IMG/VR virus record: IMGVR_UViG_3300032267_000592
Span: 1 to 64,000 of that record
From: a virus
DNA: 64,000 nt
Direction: 5' to 3' (one strand)
The notes beneath the pieces are model-generated. The model was not told where the DNA came from. It made no database searches and worked only from the letters and a program-made list of their open reading frames with translations. Made by a program: the position numbers and the translations under genes. Of the stretch, positions 16,250 to 25,305 are shown piece after piece (position 1 is the stretch's first letter; each line of letters opens with the position of its first letter).

Positions 16250-17045
16250 AATTGGTTGCGGTTTAATAACTTGCGATAGAGATTTTTTTTATAAAAACTC
16301 AGTCACATCCCTTTCAAGTGCTGCAAAAAATAAAAATATAGAATTTGTAGTAATAAATGATGGTCTGGAAAAACTTTCAGTTTATCCTGATAATTTTATA
16401 GAGACTGGTGGTAAAAAAGGAGTTGCGGTTGCTAAAAACTTAGCATTAAAATTTTTATTAAATTCTGGATGCGAACATATATTTTTAATGGAAGATGACG
16501 TTGAGATAGTGGACGACAATGTATTTGATCATTATATTGATACGGCAAATAAAACAGGTATTTTACATTTAAATTATGGATTACATGGAAATCATAATAA
16601 AAAACAAGATGGTTCTATTAATTTGATAAAAACTGTAAATTATCCAAATAATAGCTCAATAGATTTATATGGAAATCTATTAGGAGCTTTTTCTTATTAT
16701 CATAGAAGTGTTTTGGATAAAATAGGATTGATGCATGAAGAATTTTACAATGCAATGGAACATGTACATCATACATATCTTTCAATTGTGCATAATTTTC
16801 ATCCACCATTTAGATATTTTGCAGATGCACATGATTCATCAAGATATTTGAAAGATATATTACCAGATCATCAACAAAGTAAAATTAGAAATGAAAACTT
16901 TCAAGAAACTTTTAAAAAAGGTCTTGATATTTTTATAAAGAAAACTGGATTTTCGGTTGTATATGGTTATGGACCAGAGGAAAAGATAACCACTGAAAAA
17001 GAATGTTTGAAAAAATTAAAAGAAATTTATAACAATGCAAAATAA
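16236..17045 (+). CDS. GT2-like glycosyltransferase
   Basis: A 269-residue GT-A fold transferase. Landmarks: IGCGLITCDRDFFYKNSVTS (nucleotide-binding first strand), IEFVVINDG, KKGVAVAKNLALKFLLNSG, HIFLMEDDVEIVDDNVF (acidic metal site), and GAFSYYHRSVLDKIGLMHEE, where the family recognises acceptor and catalytic base. It is one of a tandem trio with 15491-16249 and 17035-17820, probably arisen by duplication. Donor and acceptor are unknown. It overlaps both neighbours (14 and 11 bases). Confidence 0.72.
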   Translation: MQKNKIGCGLITCDRDFFYKNSVTSLSSAAKNKNIEFVVINDGLEKLSVYPDNFIETGGKKGVAVAKNLALKFLLNSGCEHIFLMEDDVEIVDDNVFDHYIDTANKTGILHLNYGLHGNHNKKQDGSINLIKTVNYPNNSSIDLYGNLLGAFSYYHRSVLDKIGLMHEEFYNAMEHVHHTYLSIVHNFHPPFRYFADAHDSSRYLKDILPDHQQSKIRNENFQETFKKGLDIFIKKTGFSVVYGYGPEEKITTEKECLKKLKEIYNNAK

Positions 17046-17820
17046 TCAAAAAATTGGCGTAGGTGTTGTAACATATAACTCCGAATCTTATTTCAAATCA
17101 TTATATGATAGTTTAAATGGGGCAAATATAGATGAGTTTGTAGTTGTTAATGGTGGAAATAAATATGAAAATAAATACGATTGCGATTGGATTCAACATA
17201 AAAAAAATTATTATCCAGCTGCATGTAGAAATGATTGTATAAATTATTTGTTGAATAGAGATGTTGAATATCTATTCCTAATTGAAGATGATCAAATAAT
17301 AAAAAATGTTAATATTTTTCAAAAATACATAGAAACTTCAAATATAAGTGGTTTGGATTATTTTTCTTTTGTTAGTATGAGTTATAATTCTGGAAGTCCA
17401 AATAACAGAAACCCGAAACTAACAGTTAATTATAGTGATGATATTGCGGTTTCTTTTTATGCAAACATGTGCAATGAATTTGTTTTTTTTAAATCATCGA
17501 TTATTAAAAAAATTGGATTATATGATACATCATTCAGAGATCCATTTGATATAGACATGATGGTGAGATTGGCAAAAGATATCGACACCGTAGCACCGTT
17601 TTGGTATTTTGCCGATATAGAAAAATCAGACGATTACATCATGAATAACCCAAATGCAACCAGTCGATTACAATCACCAGATAGACCAGATGGATCGAGA
17701 GAACAAAGAATACAAGAACAATGGGAGTTTTTTCATCAAAAACATAACTTTCACGTAAATGATATCGCAGATACATCTCCAGAAGAAGTAATTCAACAAT
17801 TAAAAAGAATTAAACCGTGA
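17035..17820 (+). CDS. GT2-like glycosyltransferase
   Basis: A 261-residue GT-A transferase, third of the tandem trio. It shows IGVGVVTYNSESYFKSLYDS, DEFVVVNGG, YYPAACRNDCINYLLN, EYLFLIEDDQIIKNVNIF (acidic site), FVFFKSSIIKKIGLYDTSF and PFDIDMMVRLAKD. It transfers a sugar from an activated donor to an unknown acceptor. The C-terminal ~40 residues are a charged helix. The next gene starts with GTG at its stop codon. Confidence 0.72.
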   Translation: MQNNQKIGVGVVTYNSESYFKSLYDSLNGANIDEFVVVNGGNKYENKYDCDWIQHKKNYYPAACRNDCINYLLNRDVEYLFLIEDDQIIKNVNIFQKYIETSNISGLDYFSFVSMSYNSGSPNNRNPKLTVNYSDDIAVSFYANMCNEFVFFKSSIIKKIGLYDTSFRDPFDIDMMVRLAKDIDTVAPFWYFADIEKSDDYIMNNPNATSRLQSPDRPDGSREQRIQEQWEFFHQKHNFHVNDIADTSPEEVIQQLKRIKP

Positions 17821-18590
17821 AAATAGCAATAGGTATTAATATATTTGGTTCATATAAAAGACAAGACCAGTGTATAAGCGTTTTGAAAAAAATAAAATCA
17901 AAATACACAGATATTGATTTATATAATATAACATTTGAAAATGAAAATAACACGGATTTAGATTTTACACATTTACCTTTATTAAAGAGAAAAGCTAAAG
18001 ATTTAATAAAAGAATCTACTTCAGATAAACCGTTATCAAAAGACTTTTTTGACATATTATCTCAACAAGAATGTGATTATTTTTTATTTTTAAATAGTGA
18101 TATCCTTTTAACTGAAAAAGTTATTAAATTAATATTAAAAGCCGAACACGAAACGTATTCATTTTCTAGACATGATTGTTATACGATAGAAAGTTTAGAT
18201 AAGATTATACCTTTTCGTATAGAAATCGCAGGATTTGATGCATGGGCGGTTAAAAAAGAGTGGTGGTTAAAAAATAACCATAATTTTTGTGATTATATTT
18301 ACGCAGAACATCTATGGGATGTTTCTTTTGCTTTGGAAATGTATAATAAAAGTAACTCATTTATAGGTAATAAAGAAGTTTATATTTGCCACGAAAAACA
18401 CGAATTAAAATGGAATGAAAAATCACCAGAAGCAATTTATAATTCCATGATTTGGGATAAAACCCCATATGCAATAAATTGGCATGAGTTTATTTTTTCA
18501 AATTTAATTAAAAGAAAACCATATGGACAATTTTTAGAACCATTATATAATGAAGATGAATTAGAGAAAAAATTTTTAAAATGCAATTAA
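17817..18590 (+). CDS. Glycosyltransferase-like protein (GT-A type)
   Basis: A 257-residue protein starting at GTG 17817 with the same opening as other island enzymes (MKIAIGINIFGSYKRQDQ). It has CDYFLFLNSDILLTEKVI at the expected metal-site position (N-S-D in place of D-x-D), an Ala-Trp acceptor-like loop (IEIAGFDAWAVKKEWW) and a C-terminal Trp-rich part. It is assigned as a glycosyltransferase by fold pattern and context, not by a named family. Confidence 0.55.
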   Translation: MKIAIGINIFGSYKRQDQCISVLKKIKSKYTDIDLYNITFENENNTDLDFTHLPLLKRKAKDLIKESTSDKPLSKDFFDILSQQECDYFLFLNSDILLTEKVIKLILKAEHETYSFSRHDCYTIESLDKIIPFRIEIAGFDAWAVKKEWWLKNNHNFCDYIYAEHLWDVSFALEMYNKSNSFIGNKEVYICHEKHELKWNEKSPEAIYNSMIWDKTPYAINWHEFIFSNLIKRKPYGQFLEPLYNEDELEKKFLKCN

Positions 18591-19240
18591 GTAGTTTTTA
18601 TAGTAAAATCTATATTATTCATTGGAAACCTTTAAAAGAGCGCAAAGAGTATCTTGTTTCAATGTTCAAAAATTTCGGTATAAATCATTTAATCGAATGG
18701 GTTGATCAGTATGAAACGGAAAAAAATTTAATTGAATTTAAAAACCCCTTTAATATTAATAAAAAAGTTTTAGCTATAAACCATTCTCACATTTATTGTT
18801 ATAAACAACAAATACAAAACAATTACAAAAATGTTCTAATATTAGAAGATGACATTGATTTTGAAACAATCAATTTACCATTATATTTAAATCAATGCGC
18901 AGATGAGTTTGTAGAATTGGATGGCGATATTGCATTTTTAAGTTCTTGTTGCGGTATAAAAGTTGAAAACCCAACACCACCAAAATTATTATATTATAAT
19001 GAATCATATATGACCAGATGTATGGGTGCTTACATAACAAATATAAGATGTGCCGAAAAATTAATATCATTGGTGGGTACAAATTTTCATGCTATTGATA
19101 GAATTTTAAATTATATTTTACCACATGTTGATATAAGAGTTTTGTGGTCATCTGTTATATTGAAACAAGGTTCTGAAACTGGAAAATATAAAAGTAGTCT
19201 TGTGGAAATAAGAGATAAATTTGGTAATTATGTCAATTAA
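18581..19240 (+). CDS. Family 25-like glycosyltransferase
   Basis: A 219-residue protein of the LPS-type GT25 family: it opens with IYIIHWKPLKERKEYLVSMF (family: I.YVINLDRR.DR...), then NKKVLAINHSHIYCYKQQI, and NVLILEDDIDFE (acidic site), then ELDGDIAFLSSCCG and TRCMGAYITNIRCAEKLI. Bacterial members add galactose or glucose to lipopolysaccharide; viral members glycosylate virion proteins. A second GT25 gene (20804-21472) shares the SSCCG/GSCCG motif, which indicates related paralogues. Confidence 0.72.
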   Translation: MQLSSFYSKIYIIHWKPLKERKEYLVSMFKNFGINHLIEWVDQYETEKNLIEFKNPFNINKKVLAINHSHIYCYKQQIQNNYKNVLILEDDIDFETINLPLYLNQCADEFVELDGDIAFLSSCCGIKVENPTPPKLLYYNESYMTRCMGAYITNIRCAEKLISLVGTNFHAIDRILNYILPHVDIRVLWSSVILKQGSETGKYKSSLVEIRDKFGNYVN

Positions 19241-19243
19241 AAT

Positions 19244-19945
19244 ATGAAATTATATACAGTATTTACAGAATCGCATTATGATATGTTTAAAGATTATTTT
19301 ATCAAATCTTTTCCATTTGACGTTGATTTAGAACTTGTAGTAAAATTTAAACCACAGGTATGCCCCACTTCAGAATTTCACAGTCAAGGTTGGCGAGATA
19401 CAATGCAGTATAAGGTTCAATGTTTTATCGATGCTGCTTACGAAACAAAAGACGGAGAATGTTTCATGTTTTCCGATCCTGATATTCAATTTTTTAAAAC
19501 TTTTAGCAGCGATGTGTTAAAATACATTGAAGGTTGTGATGCTGCTTTTCAAAATGATTATGGGGGTGGTGTTAATACTGGGTTTTTTATAATGAGATCT
19601 ACTTCAAAAACTAGAGCTTTTTTAAAAACAGTTCAAGGCAATTTACACAATTTTCCAGAAGAACAAGTTTGTTTTAACGCATTAATGAGAAATTTCAATA
19701 ATCCACAGTATGATAAAATTGCATATAGATGGAGATTTTTACCAAAAGAGTATTGGACATATGGAGAACTTGCATGGCAAAGAATAACACCAAACAATTC
19801 ATCCGGAACTTGGCAAGGACTTGAGGATTTCAATATACCGGAAAATATAATAATTCATCATGCAAATTGGACATCATCGTTTAAGAATAAAATAAAACTA
19901 TTAGATGTAGTTAAACAAAAATATGATAAACTTAAAACAATTTAA
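19244..19945 (+). CDS. Nucleotide-diphospho-sugar transferase-like protein
   Basis: A 233-residue GT-A protein with MKLYTVFTESHYDMFKDYF, QYKVQCFIDAAYETKDGECF and the metal site FMFSDPDIQFFK (DPD), then GGGVNTGFFIMRSTSKTRAF, EEQVCFNAL and IIIHHANW. This order matches the nucleotide-diphospho-sugar transferase family (Pfam PF03407 type), where the NTGFF loop and the last His bind the nucleotide sugar. Sugar specificity is unknown. It overlaps the following exostosin-like gene by 23 bases. Confidence 0.68.
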   Translation: MKLYTVFTESHYDMFKDYFIKSFPFDVDLELVVKFKPQVCPTSEFHSQGWRDTMQYKVQCFIDAAYETKDGECFMFSDPDIQFFKTFSSDVLKYIEGCDAAFQNDYGGGVNTGFFIMRSTSKTRAFLKTVQGNLHNFPEEQVCFNALMRNFNNPQYDKIAYRWRFLPKEYWTYGELAWQRITPNNSSGTWQGLEDFNIPENIIIHHANWTSSFKNKIKLLDVVKQKYDKLKTI

Positions 19946-20807
19946 TCAATTCATCTTAGAGGTGGATCAACCCGCATATCCACCATACCACGAAGGAAAA
20001 TATCTCGAAAGATATTTTATTGATTTTTATAAAGAGAAAAGAAGTGAAATAGATCAAACTGGTTATCATTTTTTACCAGTATGTTGGACTGATTTATACC
20101 TTTATAGATATGATCTTTTAAATCAATTACAAAATGTTTTAGATTCATTGGATCCAAATTTAAAGTATTTTACAGTATCACAGCACGATGATGCTCCTTT
20201 TCAAAAATTACCCGAAAATACTTTAAAATTCTCTGCTGGGGGGAATCAACCAAATTGCATACCAATACCTTTAATCTGTAGTGGTATCAAAAACATAGAA
20301 AAAAAAGAAAAAGATATATTTTGTAGTTTTGTTGGTAGCGTTTGCCAAAGTATACCAGGACCCGGTAAAATTGCATATGATTTAAGAATGAATATGTTAG
20401 AATGTTTAGTAAATAAACCCAATTATGTCTTAAAACCAAGACAATGGTCATCAAAAATAGAAAACGATAGACAGGATTTGTTTTTAGATATTACCAGTAG
20501 AAGTAAATTTACATTATGCCCTCGTGGATATGGGGGTACCAGCTTCAGACTTTATGAAACAATGCAATTAGGGTCAATACCAGTTTACATTTATCACGAA
20601 ACCCCATATGTTCCATTTTCGAATCAATTAGATTGGAATAAATTAGCAGTTTTGGTAAACTCTAATGATATGTCAAAGATAGATGATATTTTAAATGATA
20701 TATCTGATGAAAAATATAACGAAATGTTGGATTATACACAATCAATATATTCAAAATATTTTACTTTGGATGGAATGTGTGATAATATATTGAAATATTT
20801 AAAATGA
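19923..20807 (+). CDS. Exostosin-like (GT47-type) glycosyltransferase
   Basis: A 294-residue GT-B type protein with the exostosin signature near its C-terminus: SKFTLCPRGYGGTSFRLYET, then MQLGSIPVYIYHETPYVPF and LDWNKLAVLV. The Arg/Glu of this region bind the nucleotide sugar in the family. Exostosin-like enzymes extend glycan chains, often with hexuronic acids or galactose. The N-terminal half is more divergent. The gene is embedded in the rightward island and overlaps its neighbours. Confidence 0.75.
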   Translation: MINLKQFNQFILEVDQPAYPPYHEGKYLERYFIDFYKEKRSEIDQTGYHFLPVCWTDLYLYRYDLLNQLQNVLDSLDPNLKYFTVSQHDDAPFQKLPENTLKFSAGGNQPNCIPIPLICSGIKNIEKKEKDIFCSFVGSVCQSIPGPGKIAYDLRMNMLECLVNKPNYVLKPRQWSSKIENDRQDLFLDITSRSKFTLCPRGYGGTSFRLYETMQLGSIPVYIYHETPYVPFSNQLDWNKLAVLVNSNDMSKIDDILNDISDEKYNEMLDYTQSIYSKYFTLDGMCDNILKYLK

Positions 20808-21472
20808 ACGGTTTAAATGTTGATAAAATTTATGTTTGTCATTGGGATAAACTAATAGATAGAAAAGAATACATCATAAACCATTTAAATAAAAAAGGTA
20901 TTCGTGATTTTGAATTTATTGAATCTTATAATAAAGAAAATTGGAATATAGATGATATAAAAAAAGAATATCCTGTAATTTTTAACAGTTTTGCACACAA
21001 TTCTTTTGGATTAACTAATATACCATTAAAATATTCCGAAATATCATTAGTGTTAAAACATTGTCAAATTATAAAAGATATAGTTGATAAAAAATACAAT
21101 TGTTGTTTAATTTTTGAAGACGATGCTCTCTTACATAACGATTTTATCAATCAATTTAATCTATATAAACAACAATTACCACAAGACTGGGACTTAGCAT
21201 GGGTTGGATCATGTTGCGGACTGAATGCGCCATACACCGAAGGAAAGAACGTATATGAAATGGATGGCACCAGATGCACACATGCGTATGCAATCAGTTA
21301 TAGTGGCGCATGTAAAATATATCCAATACTTAATACTACAAATGATGCTGCCGATTGGTTTTTAAACCGAGTAATCAAACAATTATCATTAAAAAATTAT
21401 TGGTTTGAACCTCCATTAGCATTTCCAAATGGTAGATTTGAAACTACAATAGCTAATAATATATTTAACTGA
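20804..21472 (+). CDS. Family 25-like glycosyltransferase
   Basis: A 222-residue GT25-type transferase, paralogous to 18581-19240. Landmarks: VDKIYVCHWDKLIDRKEYII, EISLVLKHCQIIKDIVDKKY, CCLIFEDDALLHNDF (acidic site), WDLAWVGSCCGLNAPY, and TRCTHAYAISYSGACKIYPI. It starts by ATGA overlap with the exostosin-like gene and its stop overlaps the next start. Donor and acceptor are not known. Confidence 0.72.
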   Translation: MNGLNVDKIYVCHWDKLIDRKEYIINHLNKKGIRDFEFIESYNKENWNIDDIKKEYPVIFNSFAHNSFGLTNIPLKYSEISLVLKHCQIIKDIVDKKYNCCLIFEDDALLHNDFINQFNLYKQQLPQDWDLAWVGSCCGLNAPYTEGKNVYEMDGTRCTHAYAISYSGACKIYPILNTTNDAADWFLNRVIKQLSLKNYWFEPPLAFPNGRFETTIANNIFN

Positions 21473-22197
21473 TGAAAATATTTTTTAATTATGCGGATTT
21501 AAACCCCAAACACATAGAAAGTCAAAAATGCAATGCACAAATAGCAAGACAATTCAATATTTTTGATGAGGTATATGAATTAAATAAAAATAAAATAGAT
21601 ATAAATTTTTATAAACAATATTCACATATACTGAACCAACCCAGAGGAGCTGGATTTTGGTTATGGAAACCATATTTTATTAATGAATTTTTAAATCAAT
21701 CTAATGAAAATGACATAATCGTTTATGCGGATTCTTCCATTAGAATTGATAAAGATATAACTCCATTATTTGAAATACTGGAAGAAACTCAAGGTATATT
21801 GACATTTATATCATCTTTGGGGGATGAAAATTTCAATCCCGAAAAAACACATACAAAAAAAGATATATTCGTAAAAATGGGGTGTGATAATGATTATTAT
21901 TATAATGGAAAATATAACTGTCAATTTAATGGAGCATTCATAATAATAAAAAACAATAATTTTAGTAAAAATTTTGTTAAAGAATGGCTTGAACTTTCGT
22001 GTGATGAGCAATTGTTAACAGATTTACCAAGTAATAATAAAAATTATTTAGAATTTAAAGATAATCGACACGATCAATCTATATTATCATTACTTTCAAA
22101 GAAAAACGATTTATACCCTTACCCAGACCCAACACAATGGGGAAATGATTATAGGGGTAATTCTAAAGTTATACAGTTTTTATCACATCTACGATGA
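21472..22197 (+). CDS. Glycosyltransferase-like protein (WLWKPY family)
   Basis: A 241-residue protein with the recurrent bacterial and viral motif RGAGFWLWKPYFINEFL followed by DIIVYADSSIRIDKDI, then a loop QFNGAFIIIKNN and DNRHDQSILSLL. Proteins with WLWKP(Y/F)...YADSG patterns occur in capsule and giant-virus glycosylation clusters and are thought to be GT-A transferases, the ADS acting as the acidic site. The specific reaction is unknown. Confidence 0.6.
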   Translation: MKIFFNYADLNPKHIESQKCNAQIARQFNIFDEVYELNKNKIDINFYKQYSHILNQPRGAGFWLWKPYFINEFLNQSNENDIIVYADSSIRIDKDITPLFEILEETQGILTFISSLGDENFNPEKTHTKKDIFVKMGCDNDYYYNGKYNCQFNGAFIIIKNNNFSKNFVKEWLELSCDEQLLTDLPSNNKNYLEFKDNRHDQSILSLLSKKNDLYPYPDPTQWGNDYRGNSKVIQFLSHLR

Positions 22198-23030
22198 ATA
22201 TTGCATTTTTAGATTTTTGGGGATCTTTTGATCCAAATAATAATTTTTTTATTTATTTATTTAGACAAATTAAAGATAATGTTATTATAACAGATGCTTC
22301 TAATGCCGATGTGATCATATTTTCATGTTTTGGTGATTCAAATAAAAGATACAATCACTGTAAAAAGGTTTTTTTTACTGGAGAAAATATAAGACCTGAT
22401 TTTAATTATTGTAATTATTCTTTAACTTTTGATTTTGACGAATATGGTGGGAGAAATATAAGATTACCACTTTGGTTGTTATATATAGATTGGTTCAATG
22501 TCAAAGGTTATGGAGATCCAAAAACTTTAATACCCTTAAGTTTTATAAACAAATACATAAAGAAAGAGAAAACAAAATTCTGCGCTTCGGTTTTCAGTAA
22601 GCCTATAAGTTTAAGATTTGACGCAATAAACAAAATACAATCTTACAAATCAGTTGATTGTTATGGCAAAATACATCAAAACCATTTACCCGATGGCGAA
22701 GATGTAAAACTTGATATTTTATCAAATTATAAATTTAGTATTTGTTTTGAAAATAGCGCATATCCGGGATATTTTACCGAAAAAATACTCCATGCTAAAA
22801 TAGCTGGTAATATCCCATTATATTATTCGGATAAAAGTTTTTCACAAGATTTTAATGAAAATTGTTGTTTAAATTTAATAAATTATAAAAATTTAGATCA
22901 TTTTTTAGATCATATTAAACAAATTGATAACGATGATCAAAAATATCTTAACATTTTAAACGAACCATTGTTTAAAAATGAAATAAATTTAAATGATATA
23001 AAAGACAAAATACAAAATATACTATTTTGA
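22194..23030 (+). CDS. Family 10-like (alpha-1,3/4) fucosyltransferase
   Basis: A 278-residue GT10-type enzyme. It shows KKVFFTGENIRPDFNYCNYS, FDFDEYGGRNIRLPLWLLY, SVDCYGKIH and, in the C-terminal donor-binding part, NYKFSICFENSAYPGYFTEK followed by ILHAKIAGNIPLYY. These are the signature blocks of GDP-fucose dependent alpha-1,3/1,4-fucosyltransferases. It implies a fucose or fucose-like decoration on the phage-made glycan. No GDP-fucose synthesis genes are seen here, so the donor would come from the host or from elsewhere in the genome. It converges with a leftward methyltransferase (9-base overlap). Confidence 0.82.
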   Translation: MNIAFLDFWGSFDPNNNFFIYLFRQIKDNVIITDASNADVIIFSCFGDSNKRYNHCKKVFFTGENIRPDFNYCNYSLTFDFDEYGGRNIRLPLWLLYIDWFNVKGYGDPKTLIPLSFINKYIKKEKTKFCASVFSKPISLRFDAINKIQSYKSVDCYGKIHQNHLPDGEDVKLDILSNYKFSICFENSAYPGYFTEKILHAKIAGNIPLYYSDKSFSQDFNENCCLNLINYKNLDHFLDHIKQIDNDDQKYLNILNEPLFKNEINLNDIKDKIQNILF

Positions 23031-23570
23031 TATTTTTATTACAAAAGATTGACATCCATCCATAGCTAATCCAATAAGTTTTTGATTATACTGTTCACAG
23101 AATCTACTAACTGCGGAAGTAACCCCATGACAACTGCCATAATCATGTCCCATTAATAAACCACCATTTTTAATACGGTCTAATGATAAAATTAAATCAG
23201 TATAGACCACTTCTTCGGTGTGATCTCCATCAATATATATAGCATCGAAGTAATCATTATACCAATTTTTTAAAAAATTAGCAGAATCCATTCTTATAAG
23301 GTGTATGTTTGGTTTATCCATTGCTTGTTTATATAAAGAAATATAAACAGATTCCATACTTTCGACTATTAAATGGTTATTGCCATCTTTATCACCGGAA
23401 CCATACTCACCCCGCCATATATCAACAAAAAACAAATTGTTAAATTTTGTTTTTTTAATAATTTCCTTTGAAAAATCACCCTTAAACACCCCAATTTCTA
23501 ATATATTTGAATTTTCTGGAATTAAATTTAATAATTCGCTTCTTGTTTTATAATATTGAATGTCGCTCAT
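23022..23570 (-). CDS. Class I SAM-dependent methyltransferase
   Basis: A 182-residue methyltransferase of the Methyltransf_24/TylF-like type: NSNILEIGVFKGDFSKEI (SAM-binding motif I), NLFFVDIW, IHLIRMDSANFLKNW and DAIYIDGDHTEEVVYTDL, GGLLMGHDYG. Members O-methylate sugars or small molecules. It is the only leftward gene in the island, antisense to all its neighbours and overlapping the fucosyltransferase end by 9 bases, so it was probably acquired or is regulated separately. Confidence 0.72.
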   Translation of the reverse strand: MSDIQYYKTRSELLNLIPENSNILEIGVFKGDFSKEIIKKTKFNNLFFVDIWRGEYGSGDKDGNNHLIVESMESVYISLYKQAMDKPNIHLIRMDSANFLKNWYNDYFDAIYIDGDHTEEVVYTDLILSLDRIKNGGLLMGHDYGSCHGVTSAVSRFCEQYNQKLIGLAMDGCQSFVIKISK

Positions 23571-23603
23571 ATTGTTTATTTAATATTTTTTTTAAAATGT
23601 CAA

Positions 23604-23633
23604 TTGATATGTTGTTTTTATATGGTATATATT
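23604..23633 (+). promoter_or_regulatory. Candidate promoter for the second half of the glycan island
   Basis: In the 74-base gap between the leftward methyltransferase and the GT32 gene, TTGATA (23604-23609) is followed by TATATA/TATATT (23626-23633) at 16-18 bases. It would restart rightward transcription after the strand switch. The region is almost all A+T, so the match is modest. Confidence 0.35.
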
Positions 23634-23644
23634 ATTAATATAAA

Positions 23645-24355
23645 ATGATACCTAAAAAAATATATCAAACTTGGGAAACCAAAGATATACCCGATAAAAT
23701 ACAACAAAAAATAAATGAGATGATGGAAGTAAATCCGGAGTATTCTCATGAATTATATGATGATTCGGATAGATTTTTCTTCATTAAAGAAAACTATGGA
23801 AAACAAGTAAGTGATGCTTATGAAAGTTTAAATTTAGGTGTAGCTAAAGCTGATTTGTGGAGGTATGCAATTTTATATAAAAATGGAGGTATATATTTGG
23901 ATTTAGATTCTCAAATATATTCAAATTTAAATTCTCTTATAGATGAAAATGATAAAGCTATCATTTCGAGAGAAGGAAATCCTAATACTTTTGTACAATG
24001 GTGTTTGATGTTTGATAAAAATCATCCAATTTTAGAAAATACTCTTAAAAGATGTATATATAATATTTTAAATAAAACTACCGAAAATATATTTAGATTA
24101 ACTGGTCCAGCTTTATTTTCAGATTCAATTAGAGAGGTATTAGCCCCATTAAACTTAGATATTTATAATACAAGTGATTTAATTATTAATGAAAAGATGA
24201 ATAATGAAAATTTCTCTAAATTTAAAACTAAATTTTATTCGGTAGATTATAAAAATTATTGTAACTTTAAACATGAATATAATGAAGAATTGTACAAATT
24301 TAAACCACATTGGAAAATAGAACAACAGAATACAAGTGTTTTTAAAATAATATGA
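23645..24355 (+). CDS. GT32-type (Och1/capsular) glycosyltransferase
   Basis: A 236-residue enzyme of the DXD sugar-transferase family: MIPKKIYQTWETKDIPDK at the N-terminus, then AKADLWRYAILYKNGGIYLD and LDSQI, giving the DxD motif LDLDS, then FVQWCLMFDKNHPIL and a C-terminal HHW-like HW. It transfers mannose, galactose or glucose in related bacterial and yeast systems. First gene after the strand switch, followed by a 4-base overlap. Confidence 0.78.
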   Translation: MIPKKIYQTWETKDIPDKIQQKINEMMEVNPEYSHELYDDSDRFFFIKENYGKQVSDAYESLNLGVAKADLWRYAILYKNGGIYLDLDSQIYSNLNSLIDENDKAIISREGNPNTFVQWCLMFDKNHPILENTLKRCIYNILNKTTENIFRLTGPALFSDSIREVLAPLNLDIYNTSDLIINEKMNNENFSKFKTKFYSVDYKNYCNFKHEYNEELYKFKPHWKIEQQNTSVFKII

Positions 24356-25305
24356 AAATAGCATATCATGACAACATCTTATCATTAAGAGGAACTACAG
24401 TTGCATTATATGATTATGCATATTATTGTAAAAAATTTCTAAACATAGAAGGTGTTATTTTATATAATAAAACATACAATGAAAATAATATCGACGTATA
24501 TAATAAATTTAAAAATAATGGATTTAATTTATTTTCATATGAAAATAAATCTGAAATAGATAAAATTTTAGAATCTGAAAAATGTGATTCTTTATTTGCT
24601 ATAAAAGCTGGATCATATGATGGTGTAATATCTAAAAATTATAAAAATTTAATTATGGGAGTCGGGATATGCAATCATCATCATATACACGGAGATAAAT
24701 TTGCAGTATGCTCAGAGTGGCTTTCTAAAATGTCTAACAATCAAATACCATGCGTTCCCCATATGATATCTTTACCAGAAAATAACGAAGATCTTAGAAG
24801 TGAATTAAACATACCAAAAGATGATTTTGTTTATGGTAGAAATGGTGGTAGAGATACTTTTGATATATCTTTTGTAAAAGAAGAAATAATAGATCTTATT
24901 AATAAAAATAAAAATGTATGGTTTTTATTTCAAAATACAGATGTATTTTATAATCACGAAAGAATAATATATCTAAACCCATCAGCTGATTTAGAATATA
25001 AAGTTAAATTTATTAACACTTGTGATGCTATGTTACATGCTAGATATACCGGAGAGTCTTTTGGTATTTCATGTGGAGAATTTTCAAGTAAAAATAAACC
25101 AGTTATAACTTTTATGCATTCTCCGGAACAAAGTCACGTAGAAATATTAAAAGATAAAGGAATTTACTATTCAAATAAAGAAAATATAAGAGATATATTT
25201 AATAATTTAGATAAAAATTTTATTAATTCAAAAAATTGGAATGCTTATGAGGATTATACCCCAGATAAAGTAATATCTCGCTTTGAAAACTTTTACTTAA
25301 AATGA
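24352..25305 (+). CDS. Probable GT-B glycosyltransferase (GT4-like)
   Basis: A 317-residue protein with a GT-B look: MKIAYHDNILSLRGTTVALY (Gly-Thr loop of the first Rossmann domain), KFAVCSEWLSK (cf. S.W/S..... in GT4), YGRNGGRDTFDISFVKEEII, and in the second domain DAMLHARYTGESFGISCGEF, matching the E(x)7E nucleotide-sugar site of GT4 enzymes. Donor and acceptor unknown. Overlaps both neighbours by 4 bases. Confidence 0.62.
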   Translation: MKIAYHDNILSLRGTTVALYDYAYYCKKFLNIEGVILYNKTYNENNIDVYNKFKNNGFNLFSYENKSEIDKILESEKCDSLFAIKAGSYDGVISKNYKNLIMGVGICNHHHIHGDKFAVCSEWLSKMSNNQIPCVPHMISLPENNEDLRSELNIPKDDFVYGRNGGRDTFDISFVKEEIIDLINKNKNVWFLFQNTDVFYNHERIIYLNPSADLEYKVKFINTCDAMLHARYTGESFGISCGEFSSKNKPVITFMHSPEQSHVEILKDKGIYYSNKENIRDIFNNLDKNFINSKNWNAYEDYTPDKVISRFENFYLK

